Below, one piece after another: positions 23,001-33,292 of a DNA stretch of 64,000 nt (positions within the stretch are counted from its first letter, which is position 1; every line of letters starts with the position of its first letter). The DNA comes from Pleodorina starrii (lineage: Eukaryota > Chlorophyta > Chlorophyceae > Chlamydomonadales > Volvocaceae): the NCBI GenBank assembly GCA_030267565.1, contig BRXU01000008.1:3354001-3418000 (forward strand), written 5' to 3'. A program made the position numbers and the translations under genes. The notes below the pieces were generated by a model. The model searched no databases and was not told the origin of the DNA. It worked only from the letters and a program-made list of their open reading frames with translations.

Positions 23001-24801
23001 GCTGTGGCGGCGGCGGCTCCCCCTCATCAGCACTGTCAGCAGCGAGATCGATGACCTCCCGATGCCCGCCGCCGGCCGCCACTCCACACGCCACATCCAG
23101 GGCCACCGGCCGCCAGCCACCACGAGCCGCTGCCGGTGCCCTTGCTGCACGAGCCGCACCCAGGGCCGGAACCGTCACAGCTGGCACTGAGCCACCCGGC
23201 TGCTGTTGCTGCTGCTGCGGGCTCTGCGTCTGCGTCTGCGGCTGTACTGGGGCTGATGTTGCTGCGGGTGCTGCAGCTGCTCCCGCTGCTGCTGCTGTCA
23301 TTGCTGCTGCTGCCGCGGCTCCAGTACCCCCAGCGGCCCACTGGTGGACCTCCGGTGACCCCTCCCTCACCGGCAGCGGCTCCCGCTTCACGCCGAGCAC
23401 TGCTGCCTGCTGGCCTGCTTGGGTTGCACCAGCAGCAGCGGCTGCATCAGCGGCTGCAGCAGTGCTGGCAGGCGGCGGTGGCGGCACCCTCCGGATCCGC
23501 ATCTGGGCCCGCAGGGACTCCAGCAGCCGCATCCAATATGTTTCTGGGGGCGGCTGCTGGTGCTGCTGCCCTTGCTGTGGTGGCTGCTGCTGCTGCCGCT
23601 GTCGCGCCGGTTGCCTTCGCCGCTGCCCCTGCCCCTGCTGCCGCTGCTGCTGCTGCAGTGGTGACTGTCCAGCGGCTGAGTCCCCAGCGGCTGCTGCACC
23701 CCCTCCAGCACCAGCAGCAGTGGTGGCCGTGCCGTCGGGGCCATTCTCTGCAGCCCTTTCTAGGCGGAAGTGAATGACCAGCGGCTGCTCCTCCTCCCCC
23801 TCCTCCCCCTCCTCCTCCTGCTGCTGCTGCTGTTGCTGCTGGTTCGCAGTCGAACCCTCCACCGCCACTGCTGGCCGCACCACCCACAGCCGCACGAAGT
23901 CACCCGGTACAGCACCCTGCGACTTCAGCCATGAGGCCAGCTTGAAGACGCGCCACGTGGGCGCCCAATTGCTAGACCTGCTGATGCTGTACAACTGGGC
24001 GCCCTGCAGGTCAAAGTCCTCTTTGGCTGCTGCCGCTGCCACTGCCTGCGGGTCCAGCTGCACCTCGAAGTGCTTCCCCGGCTGACCGGCGATGTGGGGC
24101 CCCAGCAGCCCCTCCACCAGAAAGAAGGGCACATAGAAGTGTCGTTCCGAACCAATATCGCTTGCAGTCAGGCGCACCCTGCTGCAGTACCTCCCTGCCG
24201 CAGCACCATCAGCCACAACGACCTTGCGGCCGCTGGGCAAGACAGCGACACGCAGTGTGTCGCCATCCTTGAGGCCCAGGTCGTTTCTGAGCTGTGTGCT
24301 GCCGGCCCCCAGGCATAGGCCGCCGCGTGTCCAACTCCGTAGTGTCAGGTCATATCTATTTTCTTCACCACCGACCTTACGGAAGAGTTGCACGGCGGCA
24401 CTCTTAGCCCCCTCCTTGCGGAATTTATCGGCCTCCATCGGGAACATGCGCCTGAGTGCCAGCGAGCCGGTGATGAGTTGTCCACCCTGGCTCCTGTCCC
24501 CGCTGCACGACAGCAGGAACAGCTCGGGGAACGTGGCGGGGTCATCCGACCCAACGCCACCACCGGCAGCACCCCCCAAGCCGCTGCCACCATTGCCGCT
24601 GTCGCTGCCGCTGCCGCCAGGCTGGTCGGCGGCGCCGGCACCGACAGCAGCAGTGAGCCCACCTCCAGCGCCTGCTGCTGCGCCGCCGCCCGCTCCACCA
24701 CTGCCGCCTTGCGCCGCCCACCGCTGACTGCCGCTGCTGCTGCCACCGCCAGCATCACCGGCAGCGTTGTGCTCGGCGGGGGAGGCGGCTGCGTTCGCCA
24801 T
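20085..24801 (-). CDS. tandem B3-like domains plus SET-domain protein (C1)
   Basis: Minus-strand exons 24801-21984, 21786-21626 and 20294-20085 join in phase to 1062 codons plus stop. The N half has two B3-like modules: one from about FPELFLLSCSG to LKDGDTLRVAVLPSG, and one with VRLTASDI...WLKSQGAVPGDFVRLWVV. A long Gln/Pro/Ala-rich linker follows. The C half is a SET domain: VEVRQDSRGRGLGLF at its start, YINDP and TANC in the 21626-21786 exon, and LPVLVALRDIAPGEQLLREY with GNDWW in the last exon. B3 domains bind DNA in plant transcription factors and SET domains methylate lysine, so a chromatin-targeted methyltransferase is inferred. The usual NHS motif is not seen intact. The original start, by comparison with its relatives, is ATG 25459; a SINE at 24895-25369 separates it from the rest, so ATG 24801 is used here. 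Confidence 0.65.
20513..20745. repeat. intronic minisatellite with GGGGTCGCCT core
   Basis: Six or more copies of a GGGGTCGCCT/GGGGTCCCCT core lie in the last intron of the B3-SET gene. Two long-type units (~60 bp, ending TGTGCTGTGCACTCGAG) are followed by three ~36-bp units containing TTTGTAAGCAAGATT. Confidence 0.85.
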
Positions 24802-24894
24802 TAATCGACGTCTGAGTCGGCGCTCATCTGTTGCGTCTGCATCTGCTCCTCCTCCTGGCGGCTCCCCCTCCGCGTCCAGGAGCTGCGGGCGCTC

Positions 24895-25369
24895 AGCACT
24901 GGGCACGTAAGCACCATTGGGCCAGATCAGTAGTACGGTGGGGGACCACGTGCGAACCCCTGGTGACGATCTGTAAGGAGGTCAGCGTAGCTCAATTGGT
25001 AGAGCACTCGCTTGTCAATTCGGTGGTCATGGGATCGATCCCATGCTTGGACGAATTGGTAATGGGTAGATGTGGGTTCGAATCCCACCGCTGGCCCCTG
25101 GCATTAGCCAGGGTGAATAACGGTGAGTCCGGCCCGCTAAACTCCGGATCGTGCAGGGGTGCTCGAGAAAATGTCCCAGATCAATCAGTCCGCCCGTCAG
25201 GTCTGATTCACCCTGGTGATCGCGCCGAACGGAGAAGAAATTACTCCCTAGGCCCGGTCCCCTAAACACACGCGAGAGTCTGTCTCCGCGTAATTAATTA
25301 ATTAATTAATTAATTAATTAATTAATTAATTAATTAATTAATTAATTAATTAATTAATTAATTAATTAA
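24895..25369 (+). mobile_element. tRNA-derived SINE with 12-bp target duplication
   Basis: The 475-bp insert is flanked by direct copies of CTGCGGGCGCTC (24883-24894 and 25370-25381), while the uninterrupted relatives have one copy. Inside, 24980-25095 folds like a tRNA: 5' GGTCAGC pairs with 3' GCTGGCC, D-arm GCTC...GAGC with A-box TAGCTCAATTGGTAGAGCA, and T-arm GTGGGTTCGAATCCCAC supplying the B box. A second B-box-like GGGATCGATCC lies between. The element ends in a (TTAA)n tail of ~75 bp. These are hallmarks of a Pol III SINE; the particular SINE family is not identified. It is antisense to the host gene. Confidence 0.8.
25291..25369. repeat. (TTAA)n tail of the SINE
   Basis: About 19 uninterrupted copies of TTAA/AATT end exactly at the right target-site duplicate. 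Confidence 0.95.
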
Positions 25370-25459
25370 CTGCGGGCGCTCCCCTTCCGAACCGCCGCTG
25401 CTGGTCCCGTCATTACCTCGGCGCCGCTTCAAGCGCGGCACTGGTTGCTCAGCTTCCAT
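25370..25459 (-). pseudogene. detached original N-terminus of the B3-SET gene
   Basis: From ATG 25459 the frame reads MEAEQPVPRLKRRRG and continues to ERPQL, exactly like the starts of the B3-BTB chimeras, then runs into a stop within the SINE tail. It is the original 5' coding end of the 20085-24801 gene and includes a basic KRRRG patch. Confidence 0.75.
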
Positions 25460-28400
25460 TGAACTTTGCTTGCTGAAATTAGTTTGCAGATCCGTCGAAA
25501 ATAGGTAGATGCGCGCGACCGCCCTTCGGCCGATCAAGGCCGCACGAGGTGAAAGCCGCGAGTCGCCGCAGCTCGGGCCGCCCTCCGAAACTGCTGCCTG
25601 CGCGCGCACGCGATGTCGCCGGCCCGAACATTGTTTGGTGGCAATCGTTGTGGAGGCAAAATCAGCAAGACGCCGCGGCTGTTTGGCGCCGCCTACCTGC
25701 TGGGTTGCCCACTTGATGATGTCGGAACGTCCGAACGAACACGTATCCGGAACCTCGCCTTGGACGGACAGCGCGCGGCAAGACGTTTTATCAAAGACGC
25801 TACGCGTTTATTGTTCTCCTTGTTGTCCCAACCAGGCCAAGTGGGCGTCCGGACGGGCGGCAATTTGAGCTCCGTACGACACGATTTTGCGAGTTGGTAG
25901 AATTTGCCAGCGCGCGCACGCGATGCATGACGAATCACGCACGAAGGGCTGGCTCCGCCACTTTTCGGCGTTTTTCCAATAATATCTCCAACACCATTGA
26001 TGGCAGGACGCAACGAAAGGTGCGTTACTCTTCTATGCGTGGGACCTGTGCGCTTCTATGCGCACATCAGCCACTATTACGGAGCGAGCGAACCTGCCTC
26101 CGTCCTCCCATCCTTTGCGCCCACGCTTCTTGACCGCTTCGTTGATCGCCCACTCGCTCGGCTGGTCGTCAAGTGCATGGTGTGGTTATGGGTGCGTGGT
26201 GGTGCAGTCATCTTCCGTACAGGGCTCTATCTGCTGCCTCAAGTTACGATAGGTGCTGGGTATCCCCCAACCTCATCAGGAGCTGGTACCCCTAACCCCG
26301 CTCCCCCGGGCTGCTGGAAAAGCGCTAGATAACTATCATTCCCGTCACGTCACTTCCCTTCCGAGACGGTCCCAGTCAGCACATACAGCTGCTTGTCCAA
26401 TGTTTTGGGTACCTTCCAATCAATGCCCTGACGCGGAGCAAGGTCGTCCCACCGAATCAAAGTGGATACGGGCTGCATATGTATGGCTCACGCCACCGTG
26501 ATGACCCATGGGTCGCAGTGTCGCACCCGAGCCCTGGGCGGGCGGGTGGATGGTCCAGCTTCCCTTGCACTCCGTCTCTCGCTCCCGGAAGCCGGGCCGC
26601 CACTAATATGATAGCGGACGGGCCGCCCGTATCGAGTGCTATAGCTTGGCGCACGCATGTGGATGGCCGACCTGCCAGCCAGCCAGCAAGCACAGCCAAG
26701 TTGGTAGGTTCGGTCAGCAGGGGTCAGCAGACAGGACGGGGAGGGGATAAGAGCTCACTCCGGCGGGGTGGCGCCAATCATCCTTAACCTTGTTAATTAG
26801 ATAGATCGTCAGGCAGGGCGACATCGTGCGTAGCTGCGTACCGTATGTAGATGCGGCGGGCGCCGCAGCCCCAGCTGCCAGCAACCGCATTTCTCACATT
26901 CCGCACCTCCACTTCCTCCACTTCCTGAGATGGACGGACTCCCCGACGGTGTGTGTTGCGCCCAACATGACTACAGCGAGTCCCTGGATCGATCGGCGCC
27001 CCCGGCCCCCTTCCCCTTTACATACGCGCCGTGCAAAGGACAGGGGGGCTAAGGAACGCACGCCGAGCCGCCGAGCCGCCTCGCTCCTGCTCGACATCTC
27101 ACACGTGTCTTTATTTGCTTGCTTGTGCATTGGGTACGTATTTCGGGGTATTTTTTTTCCGTTTCAGTCTTCACGCGCACAGAAGAGAGAACCCCCTCCG
27201 GGCATTCACTGCTGGCACCCACGGACGCGCAATCAAAGAGGGAGCACCACCATGCCAGCAGCAGCTGCCAGCAAAACGCAGACGCAGTGACCGGCCGTCA
27301 GGCGGAGGGCCATTCACGACTCAGCAGCAAATACCGTAACCATTTTTTGTCGGTGTCACGCAATGAATTTGGCAAATGTCGTAAACAATCAAAGACCATC
27401 AATGACAAACGGGCATGCATTTCGTCAATTTGTCGTAAAATTGTAACGTATGTAGCGCCTTTCCAACCAACCGACCAGCTTCTGGCGCCACCCGGCCCAC
27501 CCCGGCAGCAGTTCGCAAAAGACAGTGAAGCACAGTATGGTGCCGTACTAGCTATCACTACTACATACCACAGCATGGCGCTAACCAGCAGCAGCGACGA
27601 CTCATGCCACACCTTCATTTCGCAAAGCCCGCCGCAATCATGAGTAATGCAGTCGAGGGCGGCCCCTACAGCGGAAACGGGGAGACCGAAAGCGGCAATC
27701 AAATAGCACTCGAAAGAAACAAAAGCCGCCGCTGTGTGTTTTTCTTTACGAGTGCAGCGACAAGACCGACCTTTCGCTTCATCGCCGCCGTCGCCGTTCT
27801 TCCGAGCCGACCAATCAGGCAATGCGCACTGCCGACCCCATATGCTTCTCCCCCCACGCACAGCCACCACCACCGCGCAAAGAACCATGCATGCCCGTTC
27901 GCACAACCAGTCCTAGCCTCGTAATGTCTCTTTCCTGCCTTCTCCACCCCCCCCCAGCGTTTCGTGTGTCGCGGCCGAAAAACAGGCCGGCAAAAAACAT
28001 CATCCAAATAGAGCCCCTTCCCTCCCTCCCTCCAGCTGCTGCAGCCCTTCCCCGGCACCGAGGAGCGCAACGGTACGCCGGCAGGGCAGCTCCCTCTCAC
28101 GTCTTACCTGTCACCACCGCTGCTTGCCCGGCTGCCTCCGCAATCGTTCCGTCGGGTGGAGCATAACATAACGCACATCAGCCACCCTACATCGGCGCTG
28201 GTTGCATGTTATACCCGCGCTGTTATAACTTTGGCACCAAAGGTTGAAGATCAAACCCTAAAACCCCAAACCCGCTAGCTACCAACCTTTGCAGGACACA
28301 GCCCCTTATTAGCCACAATCAATCAACAACTTCTTGGATGATTAGGGAAAAAAATCGCGTTTCCAGCAGTTCCCAATACTGCGGGAAGCATGACAGTCCA

Positions 28401-29399
28401 CCCACTCAGCAGCCCCCGCCGTCACCGTCACATGACGGCCTTCGATAGCCAGCCAGTCAGTCAGCCAGTCAGTCTTCAAGCAGCACGATACCACCTACGC
28501 GCTTCTCCAGCCTCTCCAGCCCGGGTCGCACTGCGGTACACGACTCCCCCCTCACAAACACAAACACACACAAACACATACACTCCCATCCCACCAAGTG
28601 CAGTACTGCAGTACAACATCCACGCGGCAGCAGGCATCCTACGACGGCATCCTACGACGACACTGCCCACCGCATTTACGCACCACCTGCAGACTCATCG
28701 AAAAACGTAAAACGAACATCGCCACCAACCAACCAACCAACCAACCGCAAACTGACACGAACCGAACACGATTCATTCGCCGTCCGACGTATGGCATCTA
28801 TCCGGCAAAGAGGGACCCGGTCAAACAAACTGAACAAAAGAAAACATTCACTGCCTTGGGCAAAAGATACTGCTGGAGGCGTGGAGGACAATCCTGGCTG
28901 CGGCGGCTGGACGCATCCAGGCGTGGCAAACCCCAGGCAGGTCGGGAAGGGGAGGGGGGAAGGGCCGTGCCGCCCCCACCGCCACCCCCACCCCCACCCA
29001 ACCGCACAGCAGGCGGCTGCGCTACTAACACACGCGGAAAAGACTTCCGTCCCTAGGGGGGGTTTCCGCCAGCAAAGCGTTCTCTCGGTCTGTTCTGTTT
29101 TGCAAAATGAATTTTTAACGGATGCAGGGAGCGGCGAAAGCCACAACGACTCGCCGCCAGCAGAGCCCCCGTGTGTTGTGGGGCAGGGAGGGAGGAGGGG
29201 CAGGGGGGAGGGGAACGCCAGGCACTAACCCAGCAATGGCGCACCCGTGCCTCCCGCCCGCCGCCGGCGCCATCCATGCCCCTGCCCACCCACCTCGTGA
29301 GCAGCTGTCCAAGACCCCCATCCTCATCCTCAACTTCCTGAAGCCGCCAGTCGCCGAGCGAGTTCACGGCGCGACACGCCACCCCCATCCCGCCCATAC
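25460..29399. other. U1 spacer: 5' flank of B3-SET gene and 3' flank of chimera C2
   Basis: No gene is called. 25480-25885 is a 5' flank (probable promoter/5' UTR) closely matched at 33310-33745, 41385-41805 and more distantly at 52060-52440. 25885-26405 is absent from U2 and U3 but partly present in U4. 26410-28960 is the common spacer, with scattered poly-G/C tracts and one telomere-like CCCTAAAA at 28256. Open frames inside match between copies only because the DNA is duplicated; indels break them. Confidence 0.6.
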
Positions 29400-32300
29400 C
29401 TGGCGCTGCTCCTCCCCCTCCCCCTCCGCCTCCGCCTCCTCCTCCCGCCCAAACAGCACTGCAGAGCACCAGCCAGCCGCGACCGCCAGGCGCCGCCGCG
29501 CCTCCCGCTGCCACCCCGGCCGCCGCCGCTCCCGCCGCCACTCCCGCTCCCGGGACTCCCGCCGAGGCATCCGCGGAGGCGCGAGCGGGGGTGCCCGCGG
29601 GGGCGGGGTTGCCCGCAAGGATGGGGGCCGAGGTGGTGGTGATGGCGGCGACGGTGGCGGCGACGTAATCCCGATGTGCGCCAGAGGGGCTGCGCAGGCG
29701 GGGGCGGGGGCGGTGGCGGTGGCGGGGAGGGTTAGGGCAAAGGTAGGGATTTGGGTTAATGCTTGAGGAAGCGGGGCGGGGGGCGTGTGGTGTGGAAATC
29801 GGGATATTGGCGGCAGGGGCGGGGCAGGGGGTGAGGTAGCGCGGATCGGGGACTTCAGCGGGTCGAGTGATGGGGCGGAGGAAGGAGAAGGAGTGGGAGG
29901 GAGTCGATGAGGATTAGGAGTGGAGGGGGAGGAAAGCGGGAGCAAGGCAGAGGGCGAGGCAGGGGGAGGCAGGGGGAGGGCGGGTCGCCGGGGGGGCCCT
30001 TACTTCCCGGAGACGGTACTCGCCTATGGCCTACTGCCTGCGGTCGGCCTGCCGTACGGTGGCGCAGTGCAGGTCGTACATTAGGCTCGGCGCAGCCACA
30101 GACAGCTGCCGTACGCTGTCCCCGGCGGCCGCCAGGACCTCCGCCTGGTGCCCCAGATACCAGTCCTGAGAGGGCGGCAGGGGGGAGGAGGGGGGGGGGA
30201 ATGAGGGGGGGAGAGGGGGAATAGGATGAGGGCAAGGGGCAGGGGGGGGGGGGAAGTGGGACAGCCCGAACAGAGAACCACAATCCGAAGGGGTTGTGGT
30301 GGGGTTCAAACACGGCCACCAATTCAGTGCCCTAGCTCTCAGGCACTTCCTAGGAAATTCATCTTCTTCTGTCTGTTATCAAAGACGACGCACAGCGGCA
30401 GTGCGGCATCCTAGCGGCAGTGCACTGAGAGCACGAGAGCAACACCAGCGAGCACTACCAACGACCGCATCAAGTACCAACCACCCCACCCCCACTCCCC
30501 TCAACCCCCCAATTCCCTCCACCTACACACACATCCCGCCCCCCTCCCACCTTGAGCCCCCCCAGGAGCTCCTGGAAGCCCTGTTGGTGCGCCCACAGCA
30601 TGTCGGCCACCACACCGGCGGGCTGGGCAGCTGCGAGCAGGCGCCGGTGAACGTGGTGGACCACCTGACCGGGGGGAGAGAGGGGGAGGGGAGGGAAAGA
30701 GCTGACAAAGGGCTGGCTGACAAAGCGCTGATAAAGCGCTGATAAACGTAGCGGTACACGAATCAATGGGACTTGCAAGAAGAGCGAGGGTGACGGGTGA
30801 CGAAGAGGGGCGTGTTAGAGTGGAATGGGGAATGCAGGTTTGGGGGGTGAGAAGACGGGGCGAGGGCGGCTGGAGAGGGCGAGAAAAGGAGGGTAGAGAG
30901 GGAGGGATGTGGGAGTGAGTACCTTGGGTAGCAGCAGTCTGTTCGCCAGCTCCGCCACCGCCCTCATCAGGTGCGGCGGGAAGGTCATGTCCCCCGTGTA
31001 CATGTAGCGGAGAAGCAGCTCGAAGGCGTCGGGGTCGGCGTCCTGGGGGGGGGGGGGGAGGGGCGGGAAGGGGGTGGAGGGGTGCCGGGTGGAGAAATAA
31101 GGACCGCAGGGGGGGTGATGGTGCGCACCTTCCACACAGTGGGAGCCACACCGTACCCAACAGGGGCTCACCCCCAGCAGTAATACCTCATTCCAGCACA
31201 CCAACCGATCCGGGCGCAGCCCCCCCCCCCGCGCCCCGCCCCGCCCCCGCCCCTGCAGATCACATAGGAGGCCACATGGCCACGTGCAACCCCGACCTCA
31301 CCCGTACCCGCATCCGCACCTTCACCTTCACCCCCGCCCCGCCCATCCTCTCCCGCTTGCCTGATTGGGCTGTTGTACTCCAGCCCTTCCAGCACCCCCC
31401 GTCCCTCCCCCTCCCCCCCTCCCTCCCCCACCCCACCCCACCCTCCCACCCTCCCTCCCTCCCCCTCCCTCCCCCGCCCCTACCTGCAGCACCACCTGCC
31501 TCGCGCCGCTGTCCGCAGAGCCCCCCGTGAACAGCCGCCGGAAGTACAGGCACCTGGCTGACAAGATGAGCCGGTGGCACCGAAACCGCCGGACCCCCAC
31601 CGCCACCTCCACATCATCGTAGCCCAGCTCATCCGGACACGTCAGCAGTGAGGCCATGTCGCCCATCAGCCCCACCACCCCCTCCTGGTGCTCCAAGAAC
31701 GTGGCGGCAGCAGCAGGGACCTCTCCGGCGGATGCACTGGGCAGCAGATGTTGAGGCACCTGCTGCTGCTGCTGCTGCTCCGCCTCCTGTTGCTGCTGCG
31801 GCGGCGGCGGCGGTGGCGGCGGCTGTTGTGGTATTGGCGCAAGCAGCTGTGGCCCGAGAGCCCCTGTTGCGGCTGTCGTTCCCGCGCCTCCAGTGGGGCC
31901 CAGGGGCCCAGCAGGCTCCACCTTGACGGGTGCCATGGACGGCTGCAGCTGTGGCTGTGGTGGCGGTGGTGGCAGCATCCCCACCCCTGATGGGCCCGCC
32001 GACTGACTGGTCGGCTGCTGCTGCCCCTGCTGCCGCTGCTGCTGCTGCGGTGGCGGCTGTCCAGCGGCTGAGTCCCCAGCAGCTGCTGCACCCCCTCCAG
32101 CACCAGCGGCAGTGGTGGCCGTGCCATCGGGGCCATTATTCTCTGCAGCCCTTTCGTGACGGAAGTAAATGACCAGCGGCTGCTCCTGCCCCTCCTCCCG
32201 CTGCTGCGGCTGCTGCTGCACCACCCACAGCCGCACGAAGTCACCCGGTACAGCACCCTGCCGCTCCAGCCATGGGGCCAGCTTGGAGACACGCCACGTG

Positions 32301-33292
32301 AGCGCCCGATTTGTAAACTCGCTGCTGTACAACTCGGCACCCTGCAGGTCGATGTCCTCTTTGGCTGCTGCTGCTGCTGCCGGCGGGTCCAGCTGCACCT
32401 TGAAGCGCTTCTCCGGCTGAGAAGCGATGTGGGGCCCCAGCAGCCCCTGCATCTGGAAGAAGGGCGCCTGGAACTGTCCTGCTGCAGAACTAATATCGCT
32501 TGCAGTCAGGCACACCCTGCTGCAGTAACCCGCTGCCGCAGCACCATTTGCCGCAATGATGACGTTGCGGCCACTGGGCAAGACAGCGACACGCAGTGTG
32601 TCGCCATCCTTGAGGCCCAGGTCGTTTCGGAGCTGCATGCCGCCGGCCCCGAGACAGAGGTCGCCTTGTGCCCCTCTCCGTAGTTTCAGGTCATAGCTCT
32701 GTTCTTCGCCGCCGACCTTACGGAAGAGTTGCACCGTGGCGCTGTTAGCCCCCTCCTCGCGCATTGTATGGACCACCGTCGGGAACATGCGCTTGAGTGC
32801 CCGTGAGCCGGTGATCTTCTTGCTGCTGCACGACAGCAGTAACAGCTCGAGGAACGAGGTGGGGTCATCCGACCCAATGCCACCACCGGCAGCACCCGCA
32901 CGCCCCAAGCCGCTGCCACCATTGCCGCGGTCGCTGCCACTGCCGCCGGGCTGGTCGGAAGCGCCGGCACCGGCAGCAGCAGTGGGCCCACCACCAGTGC
33001 CTGCTGCACTGCTGACGCCTTGCACCGCAAACCGCTGACTGCCGCTGCCGCTGCCACCGCCAGCGTCGCCGGCAGCGTTGTGCTCGGCGGGGGAGGCGGC
33101 TGCGTTCGCACTTAATCGACGTCTGAGTCGGGGCTGATCTGCTGCGTCTGCGTCTGCATCTGCTCCTCCGGGCGGCTCCCGCTCCGCGTCCAGGAGCTGC
33201 GGGCGCTCCCCTTCCGAACCGCCGCTGCTGCTGGTCCCGTCGTCGTCACCTCGTTGCCGCTTTAAGCCCGGAACTGGTTGCTCCGCGTCCAT
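29400..33292 (-). CDS. chimeric B3-BTB protein C2
   Basis: Exons 33292-31484, 31042-30923, 30664-30551, 30165-30035 and 29689-29400 join in phase. Residues 1 to about 500 match the B3-SET gene product: MDAEQPVPGLKRQRG start, two B3-like modules, Gln/Pro-rich linker. Then EHQEGVVGL opens a BTB/POZ domain, DDVEVAVGVRRFRCHRLILS with LYFRRLF, continued in exon 2 by DAFELLLRYMYTGDM. Exons 3 and 4 (VVHHVHRRLLAAAQPAG; DWYLGHQAEVL) match the NHL-BTB gene. BTB domains dimerise and recruit CUL3 or co-repressors; a DNA-binding BTB regulator is inferred. In exon 5 a 5-bp deletion relative to its relatives shifts the frame, and the last exon is partly deleted, so the C terminus (shown to 29400) is altered. 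The linker lacks the SUMO-related motifs found in C1 and C4. Confidence 0.6.

Larger units (their letters stand above)
22646..31691. repeat. tandem duplication unit U1
   Basis: On the + strand the unit begins in the B3-SET gene just right of the GGTGC at 22641-22645 and ends at the GGTGC at 31687-31691 inside the BTB exon. It contains, left to right, the Gln-rich linker and B3-like region, the 5' flank, a spacer, and the BTB exons. Compared with U2 and U3, U1 retains the long Gln-rich linker and the ~520-bp segment 25885-26405, and it carries the SINE. Confidence 0.8.

Noticed and set aside
24980..25095. Stand-alone functional tRNA gene
   Set aside because: Acceptor, D and T arms pair, but ~65 nt lie between D and T arms and the sequence sits inside an element with target duplication and simple-repeat tail, so a SINE head is the better call.
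27298..27906. 202-codon minus-strand frame repeated at 34621-35232 and 53594-54217
   Set aside because: Its similarity follows from unit duplication; paired indels shift the frame between U1 and U2 (the stretch after the SVGW residues), and U3 has deleted part of it.
28960..29010. Poly-proline (CCACCCCCAC) tract as a coding exon
   Set aside because: It is part of the variable spacer and differs in length in each unit with no frame kept.
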